Assembly (NCBI RefSeq): GCF_001295795.1
Contig: NZ_LJHY01000027.1
Coordinates: 1 to 51,496 of the forward strand
DNA: 51,496 bases
Direction: 5' to 3'
Origin: Novosphingobium sp. AAP83
Lineage (GTDB): Bacteria; Pseudomonadota; Alphaproteobacteria; Sphingomonadales; Sphingomonadaceae
The notes below the pieces were generated by a model. The model searched no databases and was not told the DNA's origin. It saw nothing but the letters and a program-made list of their open reading frames with translations. The translations under genes were made by a program, and so were the position numbers. This document shows, piece after piece, positions 8,384 through 16,457 of the stretch. The first letter of the stretch is position 1, and each line of letters starts with the position of its first letter.

Positions 8384-9817
8384 CTATGTGCTCCAAAAGG
8401 CGGTCTTGCGCCGATGCAGCGTGCGTAAATGCGCCACATAGGCAGCATGATCCCGCCTATCGCCAAAATCCTCGATGCGTTTCGCCAGATGCTCGCACGT
8501 CTTTAAATGGCGGGCGGCATGGCCATAGCGCTTGGTCCGAGAGTGGATCAACGAATAGTCGATCATCGCCCGCAGCATCAGGGTCGCGGGAAGGGGATGG
8601 CGCAGTTCCAGCACCTCGGCTCCGGAGGTCAGCAACTCATAGCAATTGCCATCAAGTTCGCCTTGGCGCGCCATAACCAGGTTTGCAGCAAGATCATGAG
8701 CAGGCCAGTTGATGAGGAACGCTAGGGCCTGATGGAAATCTGCCGATTGGCTGACATGGGCCAGCGCCCGAGTTTCTGCCTCTTCGTCATCAAAATCGGG
8801 TAGCCTTTTGATATGTGCGCGTAAGTATTCGGCATTCAACGTACGCTCGAATGTAGCCCAGCGCTCGGCTTGTGCGTCCTCGCCGCGTCCCACTGCATCG
8901 AGCGTATCGATCCACACCCGTTGCCAAGCGGGCCAATGCCCGCCTTTGCGAAAATCGGGCGCGGCCAGTGCGAGCGCTGCCATGGCATCGTCAGCCCGCC
9001 CCACCGCCAACATGCGTTCGGCAATCCGTGCAGCAATTGCGGGGTTGGAGCGCTCTTGCGCTGAAAAAAGGACCGCATAGCCATCGACATCGCCCAATGC
9101 ATCGGCGATTTCAGTCAGAGCGGATTGGACCATCCGGGTATGATGGTGAACTGCAAAATCATCTTCATACAAAGGCCCATTCAATCCATGCCCGATCATC
9201 CGCCGTTCGGCATTTTTGGAGCGCGCCGGCGGTTGCGCAGCCAGCTTTTCGAATTTGGCCTTCAGCAGTTCCAACCCATCGCGGCCTAGTGGTTTGGCCA
9301 GCATCGCAATCAGTCCATCGAACTGGCCATAATCATTGGCGACAACTCCCTCGAACACCCGGTCCGCCAGCGCCGAAGATGCAAGTCCTGCTCTCTCACC
9401 AATCGCGCCAAGGTCGGCTCGCGCAATGGCAATCACGTTGCTGATCGTACCATTTCCGTCATCGCACCGTTCATGAATCGAAGGTGCCATCGCCAGGATC
9501 CGCCATAACAGGTCGAATGCCTCAGCCGGTGCAGCGGGCGCAACATACGTCGTAATCGCGATCCGCTGCGTTTCTAGATCGAGCGCTAGCGCCTTGATCT
9601 TGCGCCAATCGACAAACGAACGCGCCTTGGCAATTGTCACAAGCCGCTTGCGTATTTCTGCCGCAACATCCGCTCCACCGCTGCGACTGGCAAGTTCAAG
9701 TCGTAGCCTACGCTTCATCGCAGCATCGCCTACAGACAGTTCGAGCACCAGTGCCGCTAGGCGTTCGGCGCCAAGCCCGGCAAGGTTCTTGGCATTCAGT
9801 GTCTTTTCGGAAGCCAT
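8384..9817 (-). CDS. DUF6880-like helical protein
   Basis: 477 residues, almost entirely alpha-helical and alanine-rich. The N-terminus (TLNAKNLAGLGAERLAALVL, then MKRRLRLELA) matches what I recall of the DUF6880 family of uncharacterised proteobacterial proteins. The rest resembles tetratricopeptide-like helical pairs. There is no signal peptide, membrane segment or catalytic motif. It stands alone, with 137 bases on the 3' side and 262 on the 5' side, and is convergent with the aromatic operon. Function unknown. Confidence 0.7.
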   Translation of the reverse strand: MASEKTLNAKNLAGLGAERLAALVLELSVGDAAMKRRLRLELASRSGGADVAAEIRKRLVTIAKARSFVDWRKIKALALDLETQRIAITTYVAPAAPAEAFDLLWRILAMAPSIHERCDDGNGTISNVIAIARADLGAIGERAGLASSALADRVFEGVVANDYGQFDGLIAMLAKPLGRDGLELLKAKFEKLAAQPPARSKNAERRMIGHGLNGPLYEDDFAVHHHTRMVQSALTEIADALGDVDGYAVLFSAQERSNPAIAARIAERMLAVGRADDAMAALALAAPDFRKGGHWPAWQRVWIDTLDAVGRGEDAQAERWATFERTLNAEYLRAHIKRLPDFDDEEAETRALAHVSQSADFHQALAFLINWPAHDLAANLVMARQGELDGNCYELLTSGAEVLELRHPLPATLMLRAMIDYSLIHSRTKRYGHAARHLKTCEHLAKRIEDFGDRRDHAAYVAHLRTLHRRKTAFWST

Positions 9818-10079
9818 TACGCTGCCTTTGCAAGCTGCCTAGAAGACGTCAACCGCCTGTCGCCGTGAATTCTTGCAAAATGGAGGTCCTGCTCGCCTTG
9901 TCTTTGTCGGCTATTGGCCCAAAGAGGCGATCACGAAGAACGGAGCGAACGTCGTAATCCTGGTGGCTGCCGCCGGAAGCAAACGCCGTCTCGTTTGACG
10001 AAGCCCTAGAATGCTGCCGCTCGCCAAAACAAGAGGATCCGTCAGTACACGCGACTCTCGCCTATTTTGTTCTTGCTGA
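9818..10079. other. Intergenic region without recognised feature
   Basis: 262 bases between the AraC-type gene and the DUF6880-like gene. I find no convincing open frame, RNA gene or hairpin with a T-run. It presumably contains the promoter of the leftward DUF6880-like gene. Confidence 0.4.
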
Positions 10080-10871
10080 TCACCGGTCTGGATCAACGAT
10101 CTTTGCACTGGTTTTTATGCGAACCCCACTTGGGCTAGAGCCCAGCATGGACTTCACAAATTTGTTGAAATGCTGTGCATCGGGAACGCCGCACCGTTCT
10201 GCAACTCGCCAGATTGGCAAGTCAGTCGACTCCAGCAGAAATCGGGCGTGTTCGGCCCGGCGTTGCAGCAGGCGATGCAAAGCTGTTATGCCAAACCTCT
10301 GCCGAAACACTCTGTTGAGGTGCACCTGTGATCGTCCTGCCGCCGCCGCAATCTCTTTGAGGCCTATTGGTCGGTCGAAGTGATTGTCGATGAACTGGGC
10401 AGCAGCGGCAGCTGCATCATTTCGCGGCAAAGGGTTTGATTGCCGGGCCGCCGAAAGCAGAAGGTCCTGCGCTCCGATGCGGGCAGCGTGGAAGCCGATA
10501 TCGTCGCTGGCAGTGGCGAACTGCCAACTGACATGGGCAAACTTTTCACGCAGGTGGGCACAGCCAGCCAGATGCAAAGAAATCGGAGCTGACGGCCCAC
10601 CACACTGATCAATCTGAAAGTGGATGCACCAATGTCGCCCCGGCTTTGGGAGATTATACATAGTGGGCATTCCGGCCGGACTGAGTGTCAGATCGCCGGG
10701 CGCGATCGTAATGTGTTCTCCGGCCAAGCGCATTTCAGCGGCGTAACCATGCAGGTGCAATGCATGGGTGTTCCCTTGATGGACGGTTGAGAAATCCCGG
10801 TCAGTCAACAGAAACTGTCCAGCCACCTTGATCGTCGCCAAATTTTCCAGCGGCAATTTCCAATCCGGCAT
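10080..10871 (-). CDS. AraC family transcriptional regulator
   Basis: 263 residues. The N-terminal half is a cupin-like ligand domain (ITIAPGDLTLSPAGMP, then HWCIHFQI). The C-terminal 100 residues are the double helix-turn-helix: LKEIAAAAGRSQVHLNRVFRQ for the first and IWRVAERCGVPDAQHFNKFVK for the second, followed by SPSGVR. It is divergent from the dioxygenase gene at 10966 with about 95 bases between, so that gene is its likely target. The ligand is unknown; sugar-responsive AraC proteins have this architecture. Confidence 0.88.
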   Translation of the reverse strand: MPDWKLPLENLATIKVAGQFLLTDRDFSTVHQGNTHALHLHGYAAEMRLAGEHITIAPGDLTLSPAGMPTMYNLPKPGRHWCIHFQIDQCGGPSAPISLHLAGCAHLREKFAHVSWQFATASDDIGFHAARIGAQDLLLSAARQSNPLPRNDAAAAAAQFIDNHFDRPIGLKEIAAAAGRSQVHLNRVFRQRFGITALHRLLQRRAEHARFLLESTDLPIWRVAERCGVPDAQHFNKFVKSMLGSSPSGVRIKTSAKIVDPDR

Positions 10872-10965
10872 ATTCTATTTTCTACCACAAAAAGCCGTTT
10901 GCACCAATTGCGCAATCGAGTTGAAGTGGACAGTTTCATGGAAATTCCGAGGAAGCGCAACCGCC

Positions 10966-11718
10966 ATGCTTAATGCTGAACAGAAGCTTTTCTACCAAGA
11001 CAACGGCTATATCCTTGTGCCCGCCATGCTCGACAAGTCCGAAGCTGCAAGCTTGCGGGCCGAAATGCACGCGATTGCCCAAAGCGAAGGACACAGCGAT
11101 GCCACTTGGGACAGCGTGCGCAACACCGGCACGGCAATCACGCATTGCCACGATGTCCATTTCCGCTCGGCGCTGGTCACCCGCTTGCTGTCTGACCCGC
11201 GCCTGACCAGCGTCGCGCAAGACCTGATCGGGCCAAATGTGCAGCTTCATCACAACAAGATGTTCATCAAACCGCCCGCGAAAGGATCACCCTTTCCGAT
11301 GCATCAGGATTACCCCTACTTTCCGCATCGCGATCATTCGATGATTGCCGTGATCCTGCACCTTGACGATGCGCCCGAGGAAAAAGGCTGTTTGTGCGTC
11401 TATCCCGGCACCCACAAACTCGGCCCGCTTCCCGCCTTTGGCAAAGACCACCATGTATCGACAACGTCCTACCCCATCGCACAGGCAACGCCGGTTCCGG
11501 CCAAGGCGGGCGATGCAGTATTCTTCCACTACCTCACCGTTCACGGATCGGGCCAGAACCGTTCAGACGAAGCCCGCACCACGCTGCTGATCCAGTTGCG
11601 CGATCCTGCCGATGTGCCGCTGGACAACCGTCACGCCTCGCGCGGCCAAGGTATGATGCTGGCTGGCATTGACCCGACCGCCGGATCGTTCAAATTTGCG
11701 TGGGAAGAACAGCCCTAA
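10966..11718 (+). CDS. Phytanoyl-CoA dioxygenase (PhyH) family protein
   Basis: 250 residues with the Fe(II)/2-oxoglutarate dioxygenase facial triad: His113 and Asp115 in MHQDYPYF and distal His193 in LTVHGSGQNRS, with Arg204 placed for 2-oxoglutarate. PhyH relatives hydroxylate CoA esters, small acids, osmolytes and plant metabolites, so the substrate is open. The ATG at 10966 has GAGGAA upstream; the longer frame from 10828 would overlap the AraC gene. Its TAA overlaps the TAG of the convergent ROK kinase gene. It is most likely controlled by the adjacent AraC protein. Confidence 0.8.
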   Translation: MLNAEQKLFYQDNGYILVPAMLDKSEAASLRAEMHAIAQSEGHSDATWDSVRNTGTAITHCHDVHFRSALVTRLLSDPRLTSVAQDLIGPNVQLHHNKMFIKPPAKGSPFPMHQDYPYFPHRDHSMIAVILHLDDAPEEKGCLCVYPGTHKLGPLPAFGKDHHVSTTSYPIAQATPVPAKAGDAVFFHYLTVHGSGQNRSDEARTTLLIQLRDPADVPLDNRHASRGQGMMLAGIDPTAGSFKFAWEEQP

Positions 11719-12617
11719 ACCCGAACTGCGGCAGTGCTGGAAACCGCGCCCGCCGCGCACAGCATCGCACCGATCACGCCTGCATCCTGCGCCCACGCTG
11801 GCGGACAAAGATAGCCTGTTTGCGCAGTCGCGCGCGGGCCGTAAACACCCAGTTGGCGTACCATGGACTGCTGGACGGCGCTGGTCAGGCCGGGAGCAAG
11901 ACCAACGCCGCCGCCTAACACGATCCGCTGGGGTGAAAGCGTCAGCACAAGATTGCTGCAAAGCTGGCCGAGATAGTCGGCAACCAGCGCAAATTCAGCG
12001 CTATCGGGCATGAAATGATCGAGAGACGCCCCGAAGCGGGCCATGATAGCAGGGCCTGCAACAAGGCCTTCGGCGCAGTCATCGTGAAAAGCACAAGTGG
12101 ATGGCGCGCGGTCATGCGCCAGACGATGCAAAGCAATATGCCCCATTTCGGGGTGCAGCAGTGCAGGCAACAGTTCTCCATTGCTCACGATAGCCCCGCC
12201 GATGCCCGTGCCGATGGTCAGGTAAACGCCGATATCCACATCGCGCAAGGCCCCCAGACGCTGCTCGGCAATCGCCGCCGCGCCCACATCGGTGACCAAT
12301 CGTGCAGGCGCTGCAATACCTTGCGCCAAAGCGCCCATCAGGTTGAAACCGCTCCAACCGGGCTTGTTGGTATCAAGCAGGTGGCCAAAATCAGGCGCCT
12401 TGGGGTCCACCACAACCGGGCCAAATGCGCCCACGCCAAGCGCATCAATGCGCAAGCTGCTTTGGTTGAAAAACGCACAGGCATCGGCGATGACCGCAGC
12501 GGGATCCCGTGTGGGCACCGTGTGACGGCGCAGAATGGTGCCTGCGCAATTACCGATGGCGAGCACCGTTTTGGTGCCGCCAAGCTCAATCCCGCCGATA
12601 TAGGCCGAATCATGCAC
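11715..12617 (-). CDS. ROK-family sugar kinase, fructokinase type
   Basis: 300 residues. GGIELGGTK at the N-terminus is the ATP-binding signature of the ScrK/GmuE fructokinase subgroup (Glu in place of the usual Asp). Catalytic Asp110 lies in VTDVGAAA. The zinc site is His160 (EMGHIAL) with Cys175, His178 and Cys181 in the CAFHDDC block typical of the subgroup. It should phosphorylate a free hexose such as mannose, fructose or glucose. It is the last gene of the leftward operon and overlaps the transporter gene by eight bases. In context it would trap the hexose freed by the GH63-type hydrolase. Confidence 0.87.
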   Translation of the reverse strand: MHDSAYIGGIELGGTKTVLAIGNCAGTILRRHTVPTRDPAAVIADACAFFNQSSLRIDALGVGAFGPVVVDPKAPDFGHLLDTNKPGWSGFNLMGALAQGIAAPARLVTDVGAAAIAEQRLGALRDVDIGVYLTIGTGIGGAIVSNGELLPALLHPEMGHIALHRLAHDRAPSTCAFHDDCAEGLVAGPAIMARFGASLDHFMPDSAEFALVADYLGQLCSNLVLTLSPQRIVLGGGVGLAPGLTSAVQQSMVRQLGVYGPRATAQTGYLCPPAWAQDAGVIGAMLCAAGAVSSTAAVRV

Positions 12618-13863
12618 GGGCAGTCTCCGCCTGCATCTGCTGCATCACGCGCCGGATCATCGGACGCCCTGCCAAAAGCGCAACAACCGCAACGACATAG
12701 AGCGCGGCCATCATCGTGAAACCGGCGGCCAGCCCGGTGTGGACGGCAATGGCTGGCAGGGCAACGGTCGATACGCCAGCCCCCAGAAAGCCCATCATCG
12801 TCATCAGACCTGCCGCCGTGGCGCGGGCGGCATCGGGCATGACATCGTGAAGCGCGGCGTAAATACAGCCATCGAACAGTCCTTTGCCAAAGCTGGTAGC
12901 AAACAGCAACGCGCCAACGGTGATGACCGATCCCGCCAAAGGGAACGGCAGCAGAAACAGTGCCGCCAAAGCAAGCCCCAGCGCCAGCACCGTAAAGCGC
13001 CCCGTTGGGCTTTTGGCCGCAAACCTGTCAGACATCCATCCGCCCACAAGCACCGAACAAAACCCTGCCGTGGTGATCATCACCGGCCCTACCAAAGCAC
13101 TGTCGGCAAGGTTCAGCCCCAGCACGTCGTGCGCATAAGTGTTGCACCAGTTCAGCACCGCCGAAGAGGCTGCGGTGGCCAGGAAAAACACCCCGCACAA
13201 CAATAGCGCCGCCGGGTTGGCAAGGATCAGGAGCAGCGGCTCTCCCGCAGGTTTGCCCATGCGCGTCTTGCTGGAGGGCGCATCATCGCGCAACGTGAAC
13301 AGCAAGATCGCCAGCACAACGATGCCAAGCGCTGCAAATACCACGAACGGCATCGACCACCCGTATTGATCCGCCAACTTGCCCGCTGCCCATGCGCCAA
13401 AGCCGCCTCCTGCAAAAACGGCGGTCTGGTGAATGGCCAGCGCGCGGCTGCGGATCGCCGGTTTGTGCCACGCGCCGATCAGCGCTGTCGCTGTCGGGTA
13501 ATACGTGGACTCTCCCACCGCGACGAGCGTGCGCATGCCCAGCAGCATGGCAAAACCGGTGGCCACCGGCATAAAGCCCGTGGCCGTGCTCCAAAACAGC
13601 AATCCGAACAGGATCATGTTGCGCCGGCGCACGCTGTCACCAATGCGCCCGAACAGGAAGGCGCAAACCGCGTAAGTCCAGAAAAACACCGTATCGATCA
13701 CGCCAAGCTGGATATCGCTGATGGCAAAGGCATCGCGTAGCAAGGGCTTGACCGCGTTGAGAATGGCGCGGTCTGCCGAATTGAGGAACGAGACGAGCCA
13801 TAGCAAGCCTACCAGCATCCACGGATAGTGGAGCGATGCCGGTTTGGCGAAACGCCCGGTCAT
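12610..13863 (-). CDS. MFS transporter (inner membrane)
   Basis: About 417 residues with 12 predicted membrane helices, starting WMLVGLLWLVSFLNSADRAIL, with the MFS loop GRIGDSVRRRN between helices 2 and 3. I prefer the ATG at 13863, nine bases past the hydrolase stop; a GTG at 13911 would overlap the hydrolase gene by 40 bases. The operon position between a glycoside hydrolase and a sugar kinase indicates import of the intact glycoside into the cytoplasm, since the hydrolase has no signal peptide. Substrate assignment is by context only. Confidence 0.82.
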   Translation of the reverse strand: MTGRFAKPASLHYPWMLVGLLWLVSFLNSADRAILNAVKPLLRDAFAISDIQLGVIDTVFFWTYAVCAFLFGRIGDSVRRRNMILFGLLFWSTATGFMPVATGFAMLLGMRTLVAVGESTYYPTATALIGAWHKPAIRSRALAIHQTAVFAGGGFGAWAAGKLADQYGWSMPFVVFAALGIVVLAILLFTLRDDAPSSKTRMGKPAGEPLLLILANPAALLLCGVFFLATAASSAVLNWCNTYAHDVLGLNLADSALVGPVMITTAGFCSVLVGGWMSDRFAAKSPTGRFTVLALGLALAALFLLPFPLAGSVITVGALLFATSFGKGLFDGCIYAALHDVMPDAARATAAGLMTMMGFLGAGVSTVALPAIAVHTGLAAGFTMMAALYVVAVVALLAGRPMIRRVMQQMQAETARA

Positions 13864-13871
13864 GCGCGCGA

Positions 13872-15140
13872 TCACTTGCCGCACCACGCCAGCCAGATCG
13901 CGGCTGTCCACGAAAAATCATCCCCGCCCGAACCTTCGCCCGTTTCCGGGCTGAAGCTTTCAAAGAAGCCGGACTTTTCGATCAGTCGCGCAGAATCGGT
14001 GCGGATGCGTTCCGCCCAATCGCTCAGGCCTTGTTCTGCAAGACCGATAGCGGCCATATAATTGACAACCAGCCAGATCGGTCCGCGCCAATAACGACGG
14101 TGATCATACTCGCGGCTGCCTGCTTCAAGGCTGGGCAACAGATAGTCAGCGTTGGTGGTCAGCCGGGCAAGCGCCTTGATCAGCCTTGCACGTTGCGTTT
14201 CGCTCCCGACACCTGCATAAAACGCAAGGAAACTGGCATTAGTCACGAGGCCAGAGCTTTCCTGCGTGGTTGCATCGCGCGAACAATAGGCTCCCGCCTC
14301 TTCGTTCCACAGCCAATCGATCCCGGCTTCAGACAGCGCAATCCGGTCGCCGATTTCAGCAGCCACAGCCGCATCACCAATGGCCTCTGCCATGGCCAAC
14401 AGATCGCGGTTGGCGCGCAGCAGTTCCATCGACATGCCTACGTCGACCATGCGAAACGGCCCATCGTCAGCGATTTTGCGGTGGTCCCAGCCGCAATTCC
14501 TGCCGAACTGGAGGATGGCCACATAGCGATCGTATTCGCTTTGCTTCGGGCGCATGGCGGCATCAACATGGCCGGTATCGCGGCGTTGATAAGTTCCAAC
14601 GCCAGACGTGTCGACCCGCGCAAGCGCATCGTCCCACTCGCTGGAATTGTCCCGCCCGGTTTCCCAATTGTGCGTCACCATCACCAGCCCGTTGCCCAGC
14701 GGATCGCGATAGGTGTGAAACCAGCGGTGGCTGCGCAAGCACGCCGCATAAAGCGCGCGCATGCGGGGGTTGGCCGGGTCTGCCCCTTCTTGTTCCCATA
14801 GGCCGCGCACAATTGTGGCCAGCACGGGCGGTTGCGTAATGCCTGATGTGGGCGGCGTCTTGCCGGTGCCCCACACGCCGGGGCCGGGGAAATAGCCATC
14901 ATCGTTCTGGTGGAACACGATATGCGGGATCATGCCATCATCCCACTGGGCTGAAATCAGTGTCTCGATCTCCTGCCAGGCGCGGTCCCGATCAAACGCC
15001 GCAAAACCCAGCGCCACGAAAGCGGAATCCCAGTTCCACTGGAATGGGTAAAGCCCATGCGTCGGCACGGTATACCCGCCACGATCATTGCGTTGCAGGA
15101 TGTCGCGGGCCTGCTGGTCAAGCACTGGATTGCGGCTCAC
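13872..15140 (-). CDS. GH63-type glycoside hydrolase, probable glucosylglycerate/mannosylglycerate hydrolase
   Basis: 422 residues, (alpha/alpha)6 barrel of the GH63/MGH1 type, no signal peptide. The entry loop YPFQWNWDSAF (Tyr31, Trp35, Trp37, Asp38), the probable general acid Asp164 in GRDNSSEWD and the base Glu394 in GFFESFSPETGEG all match. The Y/W/D spacing (+4, +7) equals what I recall for the mycobacterial glucosylglycerate hydrolase (Y36, W40, D43), and the Asp-Glu distance of 230 is close to that enzyme's 237. The gene overlaps a glycerate kinase gene by four bases, supporting glycerate as one product. A trehalase-like or other alpha-glucosidase role is the alternative. Confidence 0.75.
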   Translation of the reverse strand: MSRNPVLDQQARDILQRNDRGGYTVPTHGLYPFQWNWDSAFVALGFAAFDRDRAWQEIETLISAQWDDGMIPHIVFHQNDDGYFPGPGVWGTGKTPPTSGITQPPVLATIVRGLWEQEGADPANPRMRALYAACLRSHRWFHTYRDPLGNGLVMVTHNWETGRDNSSEWDDALARVDTSGVGTYQRRDTGHVDAAMRPKQSEYDRYVAILQFGRNCGWDHRKIADDGPFRMVDVGMSMELLRANRDLLAMAEAIGDAAVAAEIGDRIALSEAGIDWLWNEEAGAYCSRDATTQESSGLVTNASFLAFYAGVGSETQRARLIKALARLTTNADYLLPSLEAGSREYDHRRYWRGPIWLVVNYMAAIGLAEQGLSDWAERIRTDSARLIEKSGFFESFSPETGEGSGGDDFSWTAAIWLAWCGK

Positions 15141-16375
15141 GGTTTCTCTCCCACGGCGATCAGGCGGATATCGTTGACGTTCGTGCGCGTGGGGCCGGTC
15201 ATGATCAGACCGCCGGTGCTCGCAAACAGGTCATAGCTGCGGTTCGTTGCAAGGGCGGCTTCGCAGGCTTCGGCGGTGGCACGCGATGCGCTGTCAAAAT
15301 ACCCTCCGGCATTGTCCTCGCTGCCGTCAATACCATCGCTGTCACAAGCCAGCGCGGCAATCGGGGCCCCCTCTGGCAAGGCTGCCATCAGTCCGGTGAG
15401 GTATTCGAGATTGGGGCCGCCGCGCCCATCGCGATTGCGCACGGTCACTGTCAGTTCGCCGCCCGAAATCAAAAGGCAGCGGCGTCCTGCTGCCGCATGT
15501 TCAAGCGCAAGGGCTGCATGACGATGCCCGATAAACGCTGCATTCCCGCCCAGATCATCGCCAATCCGGATCACATCCCAACCCTTTTGCCGGGCACAAG
15601 CGGCGGCTGCATCAAGCGCAGTCACGGCATTGGCGATCACGTGGACCGGGTGGGACGGAACGTCCGGCGCGCTGCCAGCCATGACCAGTTCTTTCAACGC
15701 TGCATCAAGCGGCCAGCCGCTGCTTTCCAGTATGGAGAGCGCCCGCTGCGGATCAAACAAGCTCGCAAGCGATGGACCCGATGCCACCACCGCCGGATCA
15801 TCGCCCACCACATCGGAGATGATGAAGCTGTGCATGTCAGCGCCCGCTGCCGCCGCAGCAGCAGCCAGACGGCCTCCCTTGACCTGCGAAAGATGGCTGC
15901 GCACGAAGTTGATGTCGGCAATTGGCACGCCGGATTTCACCAGATGATCGTTGATCTGCGCTTTGCGTTCCAGCGTCAGCCCCGGCAAGGGATCAATCAG
16001 CAGCGATGATCCGCCACCCGAGATCAGAAACACGACACGATCACCGGCGCGAGCCGTCGCAGCCAGTTCGCGAATGCGCTGTCCTGCGGCAAGGCTGGCC
16101 GCGTCGGGCACCGGATGGCTGGCCTCGATCACGGTAATCGCGCCTGTATGGCCACGCGGGCCATGGCCGAACCGTGTCACGACGCAGCCGGTCACTTCGC
16201 CCGACAAGTGCTGTGCTGCAACTTCGGCCATGGCAGCAGCCGCTTTGCCGCAGCCCAGCACAATCGTGCGCCCCTGCGGTTCGTCTTTGGGAAGGCAGCC
16301 CGCCAATGCGGCGGGAGCGCTAGCCGCTTCAACGCCAGCCGTGAAGATCAACAGCAGTTCATCGCGCAGCAGCAT
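15137..16375 (-). CDS. Glycerate 2-kinase (GckA/TtuD, MOFRL type)
   Basis: 412 residues of the DUF4147/MOFRL family, forming 2-phosphoglycerate from glycerate and ATP. Signatures are VLGCGKAAAAM near residue 40, FLISGGGSSLL, RSHLSQVKGGRLA, and the MOFRL-domain blocks LLISGGELTVTV, GRGGPNLEY and DSDGIDGSEDNAGG. It follows the TonB receptor gene by 82 bases and overlaps the hydrolase start (ATGA). Pairing with a glycosyl-glycerate hydrolase is biochemically sensible: the product enters lower glycolysis directly. Confidence 0.9.
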   Translation of the reverse strand: MLLRDELLLIFTAGVEAASAPAALAGCLPKDEPQGRTIVLGCGKAAAAMAEVAAQHLSGEVTGCVVTRFGHGPRGHTGAITVIEASHPVPDAASLAAGQRIRELAATARAGDRVVFLISGGGSSLLIDPLPGLTLERKAQINDHLVKSGVPIADINFVRSHLSQVKGGRLAAAAAAAGADMHSFIISDVVGDDPAVVASGPSLASLFDPQRALSILESSGWPLDAALKELVMAGSAPDVPSHPVHVIANAVTALDAAAACARQKGWDVIRIGDDLGGNAAFIGHRHAALALEHAAAGRRCLLISGGELTVTVRNRDGRGGPNLEYLTGLMAALPEGAPIAALACDSDGIDGSEDNAGGYFDSASRATAEACEAALATNRSYDLFASTGGLIMTGPTRTNVNDIRLIAVGEKP

Positions 16376-16457
16376 GACAGACCTCTTTTGCGGCAGTGTC
16401 CGGTAATGGTGCGCAAAGACTACCGCTGCGGCAAGTCCGCAGCGGTAGCGGAAGGCA

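Noticed and set aside
13872..15140. Calling the hydrolase a trehalase.
   Set aside because: The (alpha/alpha)6 fold is shared, but the entry loop, Asp-Glu spacing and overlap with a glycerate kinase gene favour a glycosyl-glycerate hydrolase.
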